Assembly: GCF_900100605.1 (NCBI RefSeq)
Contig: NZ_FNCN01000017.1
Location: 1 to 64,000 of the forward strand
Reading direction: 5' to 3'
From: Sinosporangium album
Lineage (GTDB): Bacteria > Actinomycetota > Actinomycetes > Streptosporangiales > Streptosporangiaceae
Length of the DNA stretch: 64,000 nucleotides
Shown piece by piece: positions 1-10,512 of the stretch (the stretch's first letter is position 1; the number at the start of each line of letters is the position of its first letter). The notes under the pieces were generated by a model. That model saw nothing but the letters and a program-made list of their open reading frames with translations. It had not been told where the DNA came from and searched no databases. The translations under genes were made by a program, and so were the position numbers.

Positions 1-2
1 TC

Positions 3-434
3 CTGACCGCCTACACCTTGGCGGCGGAGATGTCGGCTCGTGTGGAGGTCGCGGAGGGGGGCGGGCTGCGGGTCGCCTTCACCGGTGAGGCGGCTGCGCC
101 CGCTCGTGCTGACTGGCTGGTCGCCGAGCTGGTCTCGCGGTCGCGGCTGTGCCTGGATCAGGTGGGGAGCGCATCCGCCCCTGCGGTGGAGTGGACGGAG
201 AGCCCGTATGTGCCCCGGACATGGCGCGGATTCGTGGGGAGGGGCCGGATCAAGGCGTTCACCGCCGTGGTCTTTCCCCGGACCGGGGCACAGGCCGGAT
301 ACGTCTCGCTGCATACGCACCTGCCCGCCCCCTGCGGCGGCACCTGGCCTGAGGAGACCCATCCGAGCCTGGGGGCCGTCCGCAAGCGCGCTGAGCAGAT
401 AGCGCGCCTGTTCCTGTGGCACCTGTCGGGCTGA
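3..434 (+). CDS. hypothetical protein, 5' end outside window
   Basis: The frame is open from the left edge, so the true start is probably outside the window; the first internal start candidate is a TTG at 18 with no ribosome binding site in view. About 140 residues are visible. They contain no signal peptide, membrane segment or motif that I recognise. The composition is that of a soluble protein, with a C-terminal helix rich in Arg, Ala and Leu. Codon use is typical of the window, with G or C in most third positions. A hairpin at 490-527 closes the unit, so it probably does not depend on the TPR gene downstream. I cannot assign a function. Confidence 0.55.
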   Translation: MTAYTLAAEMSARVEVAEGGGLRVAFTGEAAAPARADWLVAELVSRSRLCLDQVGSASAPAVEWTESPYVPRTWRGFVGRGRIKAFTAVVFPRTGAQAGYVSLHTHLPAPCGGTWPEETHPSLGAVRKRAEQIARLFLWHLSG

Positions 435-489
435 TCGACAGATCAAGGTTCCCGGTGAGGGCTTGGGCGTTGGTCTGCCCTTGCCGGGT

Positions 490-527
490 GCGCCCCCGGC
501 GGTGAAGTGAGTCGCTGCCGGGGGCGC
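490..527 (+). terminator. hairpin terminator after first gene
   Basis: An 11-bp perfect stem (gcgcccccggc with gccgggggcgc) encloses a 16-nt loop. It starts 55 bases after the stop at 434. There is no T-run, as is usual in high-GC actinomycetes. Confidence 0.6.
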
Positions 528-601
528 TGCACGGCATGAAAGCACCTGGTCACTTGGGGCGGCACGGTGTCGCCCCTTCGGGAAGGGAAGAGGGGAAACC
601 C

Positions 602-1588
602 GTGCCGGATTTCGCGATCAAGGGGTATGAGCTGCTCACCGCCGCGACGCGGATGGACCTGGTGGTGCATCCGGGCCGGTGGCGTGTGAGCGACCTGTAC
701 GAGACGGTGACCGATCAGGAGGCGGCCTTCGCCACGCGGCGTGAGGCTCTGGACTGGGGCCGCTCGGAGTGGCCCGTGCTGACGGCGGTGGTCTTCAGGG
801 CGCACGTGCGCGGCTCGTTCGATCTGTCCTGGCAGATGGCCGAGGCGCTGTGGGGTCTGATCCTGTACACCAAGCCCCGTGAGTGGCTGGGGGTGTATGA
901 GGCTGGTGCGGCGTCGGCGCGCAAGGGGTCGGTACCGCTCGCGCTCCCCCGGATGCTGCTGGGGCAGTCATCGGCCCTTCAGCACGCCGGTCGCGCCAAT
1001 GAGGCGATAGACCTCGCGGAAGAGTCCCTCGGTCGTGCCCGGGATCTCGGGCACCCTCTGAGCGAGGCCGCAGCGCTTGCGGCTCTAGGCGGCCTGTACC
1101 TGCGCGATCAGCAGGGGAAGGGTAGCGCGGCGGAGCTTTTCGAGGCGGCTCGCGACATCCACCGGTCCGAGGGGCGTCCCCGGGGCGTGGCCTTGATGAC
1201 GCGCTACCTCGGAGAGACGGCGCTCAAGCTCGGACGCGCCGATGAGGCCGCCGACAGGTTCACCGAGGCGCTCGGCCTCTTCGCGGCCGAGGGTGACGAT
1301 TACAACACCGCGCGGGTCAAGACATTGCTGGGGCAGATGCACCTTGCCGGGTCCCGTCCGGATGAGGCTCGGACGCTGTTGGAAGAGGCGCTGAAGACCG
1401 CCGCACAGATCGGCGCGGCGCATCAAGAAGCGACGATAAGGCTCGGCCTGGCCGATGTGTGCGAGGCGACCGGGGACACCGAAGGAGCGGCCGAGCATCT
1501 GGAGGCGGCGCTGAGCGGCCTTTCGGAGATGGGAAGCGCGAAGGCCGATGCGGTGGCGGCCCGTCTGGAGCGGCTGCGCGCGGCGTGA
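602..1588 (+). CDS. tetratricopeptide-repeat protein
   Basis: The protein has 328 residues. From about residue 90 to the end it is a run of helical TPR-like units, with repeated patterns such as A-x2-L-G-x-L-Y-L and D-E-A-x-x-L-L-E-E-A. I chose the GTG at 602 because GGAAGAGG lies about 7 bases upstream; an in-frame ATG at 536 has no such signal. The layout, a short N-terminal part followed by TPRs with A-x-R-L-E-R-L-R at the end, resembles the C-terminal half of actinobacterial SARP/NB-ARC regulators. No DNA-binding or P-loop domain is present. It is therefore probably a protein-interaction scaffold, or a detached regulator tail. No partner can be named. Confidence 0.75.
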   Translation: MPDFAIKGYELLTAATRMDLVVHPGRWRVSDLYETVTDQEAAFATRREALDWGRSEWPVLTAVVFRAHVRGSFDLSWQMAEALWGLILYTKPREWLGVYEAGAASARKGSVPLALPRMLLGQSSALQHAGRANEAIDLAEESLGRARDLGHPLSEAAALAALGGLYLRDQQGKGSAAELFEAARDIHRSEGRPRGVALMTRYLGETALKLGRADEAADRFTEALGLFAAEGDDYNTARVKTLLGQMHLAGSRPDEARTLLEEALKTAAQIGAAHQEATIRLGLADVCEATGDTEGAAEHLEAALSGLSEMGSAKADAVAARLERLRAA

Positions 1589-1593
1589 GGTGT

Positions 1594-1628
1594 CCGGCGG
1601 GAAGGGTCCTGGCCGCTCTTCCCGCCGG
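1594..1628 (+). terminator. terminator of the TPR gene
   Basis: An 11-bp perfect stem (ccggcgggaag with cttcccgccgg) begins 6 bases after the stop codon and has a 13-nt loop. A second perfect 10-bp GC stem lies at 1732-1754. Confidence 0.75.
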
Positions 1629-1731
1629 TTCATTCGGCATGACCATACGAAACGATCGAAGGGTTTTCCTTGTCGGCGGGGGGACCGGCCGGAGGCCGCA
1701 CGCCCCCCGCAAGGGCAGGGGTAGGGCCGCT

Positions 1732-1754
1732 GCGGCGGCGCGGCGCGCCGCCGC
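1732..1754. terminator. second GC-rich hairpin in the gap
   Basis: The 10-bp perfect stem gcggcggcgc / gcgccgccgc has a 3-nt loop and is followed by an AT-rich stretch. It may be a back-up terminator for the TPR gene, or just a stable structure in the 468-base gap 1589-2056. Confidence 0.4.
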
Positions 1755-1858
1755 CTTGATACATATAAGGACAATTCGGCAATTTTCGTTGCGCCTGGTC
1801 AGACTGGTGCACTGGCCTGTGGCGGTTGTGTCGGGGCCCGGCGTGAGGCGTCGCCGTG

Positions 1859-2041
1859 AAGCCTTCAGGTCAGCACGCGGCCTTGCCGGGTTAGTTACCC
1901 CTATGAAGGCTTGAGCACTGAGGAGCGCAGGGAGCGAAGCGACCACAGCGACGAGGGAAAGCACCGGACCAAGAGCCCCCTCGCCGCGCGCCGCAGGCGC
2001 GCAATCAAACACAGCCCCCTCGCCGCGACGCGAAGCGTCGC
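1859..2041. repeat. mosaic of dispersed palindromic repeat modules, copy A
   Basis: Three modules sit side by side. Bases 1918-1967 match 28951-29000 inverted, 47 of 50. Bases 1971-2012 match 29094-29135 inverted, 42 of 42, with an internal GCGCGCC-tgc-GGCGCGC palindrome. Bases 2013-2041 match the first 29 bases of the 40-mers at 28869 and 28916, inverted, with a GCGACGC-ttc-GCGTCGC palindrome. Module order differs from the distant copy. A 9-bp inverted repeat (1859-1867 and 1904-1912) lies at the outer edge. The element fills the gap between two convergent genes. Open frames across it are artefacts. Confidence 0.85.
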
Positions 2042-2056
2042 CATTAGAGCACTCAA

Positions 2057-3019
2057 TCAAATGCGGAGGGTGGCTTTGGCCTGGTTGTCGGCCGGGCGCC
2101 GGTCGCCGAGGGATGGGGAGTGGACGGTGGCTTTGACGGTGGCTTTGACGGTGGCTTTGATGGAGGCGGCTCGGGGGTGGCCGGGGGCGGCGAGGAGCAG
2201 TTTGAGCCGCGCTGGGGTGCCGGGGCGGAGGGTGGGGAGGCGGCAGTCGAGCCGGGCGCCGGCTGTACGGCAGCGCCCGCCGGTGGCCTGCACGAGTTTG
2301 GCCTGGGGTCGGCCGTCGAGGGTGGTGCGGAGTTGGACGTGCGCGTCGGGGACGTTGCGCGGGCCGCGGTTGGTGATGGTCATGGTGATGCTGATTGCGC
2401 GGCGGCTGGGGGTGGCGTGGGGTGAGAGGCGGAGGGTGAGGTCGGCGCCTTCGTCGACGGGTGTGTCGACGCGGGCGGTGTTGTTGGCGGGTTTGTCGTC
2501 GTGTCCGGTCGTGGTGAGGGCGGCGGTGGCGTGGAGGGGGCCGCGGGCGCCGTGCCGTACGAGGCCGGTGATGGTGACGCCGCCGCGGTCGCCTGCGGGG
2601 ATGTCGCTGCTGGAGGGGCAGATGACCTCGTTGAGCGTCGCGCCGGGCCGACAGGTGGCCACGTTGACGCCGATGACGGTCACTTGGGTGGGGATTTTCA
2701 CGGTGAGTACGGGGAGTACGGCTGCGCCGGGCCCGGCGTTACGCACTTCGACGTAGTAGGTCACCATGTGTCCGGGCTGGGCGGTCGTGGGGGTGGCCGA
2801 CATGGCGACCGACAGGTCGGCTGAGGCTGCGGCCCGCTTCTTAGGCGGCCCGGAGGCGGTGCCGACAGGCGCCTCGGAGGCGGTGCCGGCAGGTTGCCCG
2901 GTGGTGGCGCCGCCGGGCGGCTCGGTGGTGGCGCCGCCGGGCGGCGTGACGACGACGAAAGCAGCTATCAGTGCGGAGAACACAGCTCCGGCGGCGACCC
3001 GCGCCGACACACGCCCCAT
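2057..3019 (-). CDS. secreted DUF11-type repeat protein
   Basis: The protein has 320 residues: an N-terminal signal peptide or signal anchor (about residues 7-24), a low-complexity Pro/Gly/Ala/Thr linker, then two beta-rich DUF11/CARDB-like domains (about 70-180 and 190-300). Typical DUF11 signs are V-x-N-A-G-P and T-N-R-G-P, and each domain carries a pair of cysteines. I place the start at the ATG at 3019, which puts a short basic stretch before the hydrophobic core; a longer frame begins at 3064. No sortase signal or transmembrane C-terminus is visible, so it is exported or membrane-tethered by its N-terminus. The gene contains two in-frame DNA repeat arrays, at 2123-2158 and 2851-2946. The function is probably structural or adhesive at the cell surface, but that is inference. 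Confidence 0.75.
   Translation of the reverse strand: MGRVSARVAAGAVFSALIAAFVVVTPPGGATTEPPGGATTGQPAGTASEAPVGTASGPPKKRAAASADLSVAMSATPTTAQPGHMVTYYVEVRNAGPGAAVLPVLTVKIPTQVTVIGVNVATCRPGATLNEVICPSSSDIPAGDRGGVTITGLVRHGARGPLHATAALTTTGHDDKPANNTARVDTPVDEGADLTLRLSPHATPSRRAISITMTITNRGPRNVPDAHVQLRTTLDGRPQAKLVQATGGRCRTAGARLDCRLPTLRPGTPARLKLLLAAPGHPRAASIKATVKATVKATVHSPSLGDRRPADNQAKATLRI
2123..2158. repeat. three perfect 12-bp tandem repeats in the DUF11 gene
   Basis: The unit gacggtggcttt is present three times without mismatch. It encodes K-A-T-V units near the C-terminus. It is in frame, so unit gain or loss would not break the gene. Confidence 0.9.
2851..2946. repeat. four 24-bp tandem repeats in the DUF11 linker
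   Basis: Four 24-bp units form two closely related pairs: 2851-2874 with 2875-2898, and 2899-2922 with 2923-2946. They encode eight-residue Pro-Gly-Gly-Ala-Thr-like or Ala-Ser-Glu-Ala-like linker repeats just after the signal segment. Confidence 0.85.
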
Positions 3020-3173
3020 GACCACTAAACCCCCGGGTTTCCAATGCTCAGTGAGCATTTTCATCCGGTTCGGGGGGCGCGATCAGAAAGCCGTGTCCGA
3101 CCAGGTGAGAGTCATCTGCCCATTTTGACCGACCGATGACCAACGGCCGGTCGTACCGGTCGCCGGAGACGGC

Positions 3174-3214
3174 GAGGGCCCCGCGTTCCCCGGTTCGGGG
3201 AGCGCGGGGCCCTC
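3174..3214. terminator. strong terminator after mdh
   Basis: A 19-bp stem with a single G-T wobble (gagggccccgcg at the base) and a 3-nt loop lies 15 bases downstream of the mdh stop on the minus strand. Confidence 0.85.
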
Positions 3215-3228
3215 AGGGGCGAAACCCC

Positions 3229-5690
<2,462 letters not shown>

Positions 5691-5840
5691 TCCCACCCCC
5701 TCACGGGCTTTGTCCTCGCCTTGAGCGGCATCGTGCTGTACCAGTGAACCTTAAGGCCCGGCAGTCCGCTCCCCATATGGCAAGCGCGCGAACTATGCAG
5801 CTCGCGAGCTATGCGAGCGATGCGAGCCATGCAAGCACTC

Positions 5841-5880
5841 GAGCGCGCCAGGCCGGGAAGGTTCCCGGCCTGGCGCGCTC
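5841..5880. terminator. perfect terminator after icd
   Basis: An 18-bp perfect stem (gagcgcgccaggccggga and its complement) has a 4-nt loop. It lies about 70 bases beyond the icd stop on the minus strand. The bases before it (5775-5840) carry degenerate 9-mers of the type atgcgagc. Confidence 0.85.
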
Positions 5881-5907
5881 GACGTCGTGCCCTGCGGCGT
5901 GGATCGC

Positions 5908-5957
5908 GCCGTGTCAGGTGCGCCGCGCCGTGTCAGGCGCGTCAAGGCCGTGTCAGG
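5908..5957. repeat. three copies of an 11-mer spanning the icd stop
   Basis: The 11-mer gccgtgtcagg occurs at 5908, 5927 and 5947. The last copy contains the icd stop (tca at 5953-5955, TGA on the minus strand). The other two lie just downstream of the gene. Confidence 0.75.
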
Positions 5958-7167
5958 CCATCTTCTTCTGCAGGTTCTCGTCCAGCGCCGCCAGGAAGTC
6001 CTGGGTGGTCAGCCACGCGGCGTCGCCGCCGACGAGCAGGGCGAGGTCCTTGGTCATCTGGCCGCCTTCGACGGTCTCGATGCAGACCTGCTCAAGCTTC
6101 CCGGCGAACTCGATCACCGCGGGGGTGTTGTCGAGCTTGCCGCGGTGCTGAAGGCCACGGGTCCACGCGAAGATCGAGGCGATCGGGTTGGTGGAGGTGG
6201 GCTTGCCCTGCTGGTGCTGGCGGAAGTGGCGGGTCACCGTGCCGTGCGCGGCCTCGGCCTCGACGGTCCTGCCGTCGGGGGTCATGAGCACCGAGGTCAT
6301 CAGGCCGAGCGAGCCGAAGCCCTGGGCCACCGTGTCGGACTGGACGTCACCGTCGTAGTTCTTGCAGGCCCAGACGTAGCCGCCCTCCCACTTGAGCGCC
6401 GCGGCGACCATGTCGTCGATCAGGCGGTGCTCGTAGATGATGCCGGCGGCCTCGAACTCGGCCTTGAACTCGGTCTCGTAGACCTCGGCGAAGATGTCCT
6501 TGAAGCGTCCGTCGTACGCCTTGAGGATGGTGTTCTTCGTCGAGAGGTAGACCGGGTAGTTGCGGGCCAGGCCGTACCGCATCGAGGCGCGGGCGAAGTC
6601 GCGGATGGACTCGTCCAGGTTGTACATCGCCATCGCGACGCCGCCGCCGGGGAAGTCGAACACGTTGAGCTCGACCGGGTCCGACCCGTCCTTCGGCGTG
6701 AAGGTGAGGGTCAGGGTGCCCTCGCCGGGGACCTTGAGGTCGGTCGCGCGGTACTGGTCGCCGAAGGCGTGGCGGCCGACGACGATGGGCTTGGTCCAGC
6801 CCGGGACGAGCCTGGGGACGTTCGACATGATGATCGGCTCACGGAAGATCACGCCGCCGAGGATGTTGCGGATGGTCCCGTTGGGGGACTTCCACATCTT
6901 CTTCAGGCCGAACTCCTCGACCCGGGCCTCGTCGGGGGTGATGGTCGCACACTTCACGCCCACGCCGTACTGCTTGATGGCGTTGGCAGCGTCGATGGTG
7001 ACCTGGTCGTCCGTGGCGTCGCGGTGCTCGATGCCGAGGTCGTAGTACTTCAGGTCGACGTCGAGGTAGGGAAGGATGAGCTGGTCTTTGATGAACTGCC
7101 AGATGATCCGGGTCATCTCGTCGCCGTCAAGTTCGACGACCGGCCCCTCTACCTTGATCTTGGGCAT
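5953..7167 (-). CDS. icd: NADP-dependent isocitrate dehydrogenase
   Basis: The enzyme converts isocitrate to 2-oxoglutarate and CO2, producing NADPH. The 404 residues and sequence fit the homodimeric eukaryote-like subfamily, not the 740-residue monomeric enzyme of many actinobacteria. Recognisable segments are [11 protein letters not shown] near the start, K-S-P-N-G-T-I-R-N (substrate site), G-R-H-A-F-G-D-Q-Y and [10 protein letters not shown] (cofactor site). The start at 7167 has AAGGGGA about 9 bases upstream. It lies downstream of gltA and the DUF3017 gene on the same strand, with 128 bases between. A perfect terminator follows. Confidence 0.97.
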   Translation of the reverse strand: MPKIKVEGPVVELDGDEMTRIIWQFIKDQLILPYLDVDLKYYDLGIEHRDATDDQVTIDAANAIKQYGVGVKCATITPDEARVEEFGLKKMWKSPNGTIRNILGGVIFREPIIMSNVPRLVPGWTKPIVVGRHAFGDQYRATDLKVPGEGTLTLTFTPKDGSDPVELNVFDFPGGGVAMAMYNLDESIRDFARASMRYGLARNYPVYLSTKNTILKAYDGRFKDIFAEVYETEFKAEFEAAGIIYEHRLIDDMVAAALKWEGGYVWACKNYDGDVQSDTVAQGFGSLGLMTSVLMTPDGRTVEAEAAHGTVTRHFRQHQQGKPTSTNPIASIFAWTRGLQHRGKLDNTPAVIEFAGKLEQVCIETVEGGQMTKDLALLVGGDAAWLTTQDFLAALDENLQKKMA

Positions 7168-7295
7168 ACGTGTGGTTCCCCTTCATGAACTGAAAATGAC
7201 CGGAAGTCCCATTGAGGCTCACTGGCCGTTGAGGCTACCCGACCGGTGTGACCCACCTGTGATGCGGCTGCCCGCTATCGGTGGTCCGTCGTCCC

Positions 7296-7571
7296 TTAAC
7301 GCCGGTAGAACATCAGGAACAGCACGGTCACCACGATCATGCCTCCCAGCACCGCGGTGGTCGCCGCGTCGTACCCGCGCCCGCGGACGGCGAGCCGCCC
7401 CGCCGCGCGGTCGCCGCGCAGGAGTCTCAGCGCCGCCGCGAGCAGCAGGGACACCGCGATGAGGATCGCGCCCGGCATCGGATAGCCGAAGCCGGCCACA
7501 CCCACGCCGATGACCGCACCCGCCAGAACCAGCGGGTACGGTCCCCATGTCTCATCTCCGCGGCGGCTCAC
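7296..7571 (-). CDS. small membrane protein, DUF3017 family
   Basis: The 91-residue protein has three hydrophobic segments (about 12-30, 33-50 and 70-88) and a basic C-terminus, so it is an inner membrane protein. Composition, length and location fit DUF3017, a family of unknown function usually found near folD and mdh in actinobacteria. I place the start at the GTG at 7571, which overlaps the gltA stop as GTGA, implying translational coupling. A longer frame from 7592 would overlap gltA by 25 bases. No catalytic motif is visible. Confidence 0.75.
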   Translation of the reverse strand: MSRRGDETWGPYPLVLAGAVIGVGVAGFGYPMPGAILIAVSLLLAAALRLLRGDRAAGRLAVRGRGYDAATTAVLGGMIVVTVLFLMFYRR

Positions 7572-8689
7572 CGCTCGTCGATCGGTATCCACTTCTGGTC
7601 ACGCTCACCGATGTATTCACTGTCTGGACGAATCAGACGATTGTCGGCATGCTGCTCGATCACATGCGCGGTCCAGCCCGACATTCGGCTGACCGAAAAG
7701 ACTGGCGTAAACAAGTCCGTCGGAATACCAAGGTAGTGGTACACCGTCGCGGCGTAGAAGTCGACGTTGGGATAAAGCCTCTTCTCCGTGAAGACCACCT
7801 CCTCCATCTCCTTGGACATGCGGTAGAACGTGTCGTCGCCTGTGGACTCGCCCAGTTCTGCCGACATCTTGCGCAGGTGGGTGGCCCGCGGGTCCTCGGT
7901 CTTGTAGACGCGGTGGCCAAAGCCCATGATCTTCTCGCCCGCGGCCAGCTTCGCGCGTACGGCCTCGGCCACCCGGCCCCGGTCGATCGACTCGAGTGTC
8001 CGCATGACCTGCTCGTTCGCGCCGCCGTGCAGGGGGCCCTTGAGCGTGCCGATCGCGGCGACGATCGCCGAGTGCATGTCCGACAGCGTGGCCGCGCAGA
8101 CCCGCGCCGCGAACGTCGAGGCGTTCATCGTGTGGTCGGCGTGCAGCACGAGGCAGGCGTCGAAGATCTCGATCTCGCGCTGGGACGGCGTGCGGCCCGT
8201 GATCTGGAGCAGGAAGTTCGCCGCGATGCCCAGCTCTGGGTCGGGTTCGGGTACGGCACCGCCGGATCTGGCCGCGTGATATCGGGCAACCAAAACGCCC
8301 TGTTGAGCGGTCAGCCGGGCGGCTTTGCGCAGGTTGGCGTCGGAGGCGTTGTCGGCCTTGTCGGGGTCGTCGGCCCCGGCCAGGGAGACCAGGGTGCGCA
8401 GGGCCTCCATCGGCTCCTGCCTGCCCGCGATCTCCGCGATGTCGGCTTCGACCAAGGCGCCGAGCGTCCTGCCCGCGGCGAGCTCCGCCCGATAGTCGGC
8501 GAGCTGCTCGGCGGTGGGGAGCCGGCCTCGCTGCAGCAGGTGGGCCGCTTCCTCGAACGTCGTGCGGCCGGCCAGGTCGTGGATGTCGTAGCCACGGTAG
8601 GAGAGGCGACCGGCCTTGCCGTCGATGTCGCTGAGCGCTGTGGACGCGGCTACGACGTCGGCGAGTCCTTTTGTGGGGTTGTCCGCCAT
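7568..8689 (-). CDS. gltA: citrate synthase
   Basis: The enzyme condenses oxaloacetate with acetyl-CoA. At 373 residues it belongs to the short type II-like group that also includes 2-methylcitrate synthases, so some propionyl-CoA activity is possible. The catalytic His residues lie in H-A-D-H-T-M-N-A-S-T and G-F-G-H-R-V-Y-K, and the L-H-G-G-A-N-E loop is intact. I prefer the ATG at 8689, since GGAGGA lies 7 bases upstream; the GTG at 8695 is too close to it. The gene is divergent from the FHA gene across 180 bases, so the promoters share that gap. Confidence 0.93.
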   Translation of the reverse strand: MADNPTKGLADVVAASTALSDIDGKAGRLSYRGYDIHDLAGRTTFEEAAHLLQRGRLPTAEQLADYRAELAAGRTLGALVEADIAEIAGRQEPMEALRTLVSLAGADDPDKADNASDANLRKAARLTAQQGVLVARYHAARSGGAVPEPDPELGIAANFLLQITGRTPSQREIEIFDACLVLHADHTMNASTFAARVCAATLSDMHSAIVAAIGTLKGPLHGGANEQVMRTLESIDRGRVAEAVRAKLAAGEKIMGFGHRVYKTEDPRATHLRKMSAELGESTGDDTFYRMSKEMEEVVFTEKRLYPNVDFYAATVYHYLGIPTDLFTPVFSVSRMSGWTAHVIEQHADNRLIRPDSEYIGERDQKWIPIDER

Positions 8690-8869
8690 GAGCACTTCCT
8701 CCGCTTTCTCCGCCCGAAGTCTACCTGTGAGCAGGCAAAATCAACCGAGGAGGTCCAGACCAATTTCAAGCAGGATTCTGCTGGAGGCAAAGGAGATTCC
8801 CTAGCGCATCGTTTGGGTAAGCCGGAGCTGTAGCGACAGTAACGGCGGGCTACCTGGGGAGGAACTGCC

Positions 8870-9526
8870 GTGGAGGGGCCGTTCATTCGCATCGAGGACA
8901 CAGGCGAGGTTGTCCCGTTGCGCCCCGAGATCACGACGGTCGGGCGAGGTCGCGGTGCTGACATTCGCCTGACGGATCCGAGTGTGTCCAGGCTGCACGC
9001 TGAGCTTGTTCGACGAGGACCCTATCTCTACGTCGTGGATCTCGGTCTGTCCCGCAACGGCACGCGGGTCAATGGCAGACCGATCGCCCGAAGGGTGCTC
9101 GACGACGGCGACGTCGTCTCCTTCGGCGCGGCGCGCTGCCGCATCGGCGGTGTCCCACGCGAGGACTTCGCACCGGAGGTCGAGCTCCGCCGCGCCGCGG
9201 CACCCGAGCTGACCCGGCGCGAAGTCGACGTGTTGACATCGCTGTGCCGACCGGCGCTGTCGGACGAGGCCTTCGTGGCCCCGGCGACGGCGCGGGAGAT
9301 CGCCGACGATCTGGTGGTGACCGAAGCCGCGGTCAAGCAGCACCTGCTGCGGCTGTACCAGAAGTTCCGGATCCCGGAGGGCACCAACCGGCGCACCCGG
9401 TTGGCCAACGAGGTCGTGGCGCTCGGCCTGGTCAGGCCCACACCCGTGGTGCCACCGCAGCGTTCGCCGAGCAGCGCGGCGCCCACCGAGGGACACACGG
9501 CGGCGGGCAGCCGCCGTGCGTCCTGA
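8870..9526 (+). CDS. FHA-domain protein with C-terminal helix-turn-helix
   Basis: The protein has 218 residues. Residues about 20-90 form an FHA phosphothreonine-binding domain with the expected G-R, S-R-L-H and N-G-T residues. Residues about 110-185 resemble a LuxR-like winged helix (L-T-R-R-E-V-D-V-L, then A-T-A-R-E-I-A-D-D-L, then A-V-K-Q-H-L-L-R-L-Y). A disordered Pro/Ser tail follows. The GTG start has GGGGAGGA in front. It is the only plus-strand gene in the TCA/purine block. A role as a phosphorylation-responsive transcription factor for neighbouring genes is plausible but inferred. Confidence 0.85.
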   Translation: MEGPFIRIEDTGEVVPLRPEITTVGRGRGADIRLTDPSVSRLHAELVRRGPYLYVVDLGLSRNGTRVNGRPIARRVLDDGDVVSFGAARCRIGGVPREDFAPEVELRRAAAPELTRREVDVLTSLCRPALSDEAFVAPATAREIADDLVVTEAAVKQHLLRLYQKFRIPEGTNRRTRLANEVVALGLVRPTPVVPPQRSPSSAAPTEGHTAAGSRRAS

Positions 9527-9531
9527 ACGTG

Positions 9532-9556
9532 GGCCGGACCGGGTTCGAATCCGGCC
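9532..9556. terminator. hairpin between convergent FHA and folD genes
   Basis: A 7-bp perfect stem (ggccgga / tccggcc) with an 11-nt loop lies in the 42-base gap. Another 9-bp stem (cacggcggc / gccgccgtg) sits at the very end of the FHA reading frame. Confidence 0.55.
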
Positions 9557-9568
9557 GGAAAACCACCG

Positions 9569-10417
9569 CTAAAGCGACCGCTCGGCTGCTTCGACCACGT
9601 TGGTCAGCAGCATCGCCCGGGTCATCGGGCCGACCCCTCCGGGGTTCGGCGCGACAAACCCGGCCACCTCCTTGACGTCCTGCGCCACATCACCGGCGAT
9701 CTTGCCGTCCACCCGCGACACGCCCACATCGAGTACGGCGGCGCCAGGCTTGACCATCTCCGCGGTGATCAGGCCGGGGACACCCGCCGCCGCCACCACG
9801 ATGTCGGCGTTGCGCACGTGTGCGGCGAGGTCGACCGTGCCGGTGTGGCACAGGGTCACCGTCGAGTTCTCCGACCGCCTGGTCAGCAGCAGGCCGAGCG
9901 GTCGGCCGACGGTGATGCCGCGGCCCACGATCACGGTCTCGGCGCCCTTCAGCGGGACACCGTACTCCTGAAGGAGCACCACGATGCCCCTCGGCGTACA
10001 CGGCAGAGGGGCATCGACCATGTGGACCAGGCGGCCCAGGTTGACCGGGTGCAGGCCGTCGGCGTCCTTGGCCGGGTCCATGCGCTCGATCAGGGCCTGC
10101 GCGTCGAGGTGGCGCGGCAGCGGGAGCTGCACGATGTATCCCGTGCACGCGGGGTCGGCGTTGAGCTCGTCGATGACGGCCCCGACCTGCTCCTGCGTGG
10201 CGGTCTCCGGCAGGTCCCTGCGCAGGGAGGCGATGCCGACCTCCGCGCAGTCGCGGTGCTTGCTGGCCACGTAGATCTGGCTGCCGGGATCGTCACCCAC
10301 CAGAATCGAGCCCAGGCCCGGCCGCACACCCCGCTCCGCGAGGGCGGCCACCCGCTGGGCGAGGTCGGCCTTGATCTTCGCTGATGTCGCTTTGCCGTCG
10401 AGAATCTGCGCGGTCAT
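9569..10417 (-). CDS. folD: bifunctional methylenetetrahydrofolate dehydrogenase/cyclohydrolase
   Basis: FolD converts methylene-THF to formyl-THF, the one-carbon donor used by PurH and PurN, which lie just upstream. The 282 residues are the family length. The catalytic Tyr and Lys lie in Y-V-A-S-K-H. The Q-L-P-L-P and P-C-T-P segments line the folate site. G-R-G-I-T-V-G-R-P is the NADP-binding loop, and P-G-G-V-G-P-M-T is the C-terminal signature. AAGGA lies 8 bases before the ATG. The 95-base gap from purH holds a hairpin, so folD may be read partly from the purine promoter. Confidence 0.97.
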   Translation of the reverse strand: MTAQILDGKATSAKIKADLAQRVAALAERGVRPGLGSILVGDDPGSQIYVASKHRDCAEVGIASLRRDLPETATQEQVGAVIDELNADPACTGYIVQLPLPRHLDAQALIERMDPAKDADGLHPVNLGRLVHMVDAPLPCTPRGIVVLLQEYGVPLKGAETVIVGRGITVGRPLGLLLTRRSENSTVTLCHTGTVDLAAHVRNADIVVAAAGVPGLITAEMVKPGAAVLDVGVSRVDGKIAGDVAQDVKEVAGFVAPNPGGVGPMTRAMLLTNVVEAAERSL

Positions 10418-10442
10418 ATCGGCGATCCTTCCAAATGATCAC

Positions 10443-10482
10443 CGGGTACGGCTCGCGCCCCGTGAGGCGACGGCCGTACCCG
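10443..10482 (-). terminator. hairpin between purH and folD
   Basis: An 11-bp stem with one wobble (cgggtacgg / ccgtacccg at the base) has an 18-nt loop. Its position suggests partial termination or mRNA processing between the two genes. Confidence 0.45.
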
Positions 10483-10512
10483 AGCGGCGTCTGTGGGCGA
10501 GTCCCGGTGGAC

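Noticed and set aside
1911-2756. 281-codon plus-strand open frame starting in repeat copy A
   Set aside because: Its first part is repeat DNA and the rest is antisense to the DUF11 gene.
9532-9570. tRNA T-arm-like sequence (gggttcgaat) followed by accacc, possible tRNA gene or attachment site
   Set aside because: The T-stem does not pair properly, there is no acceptor, D or anticodon arm upstream, and the segment is better explained as a hairpin between convergent genes.
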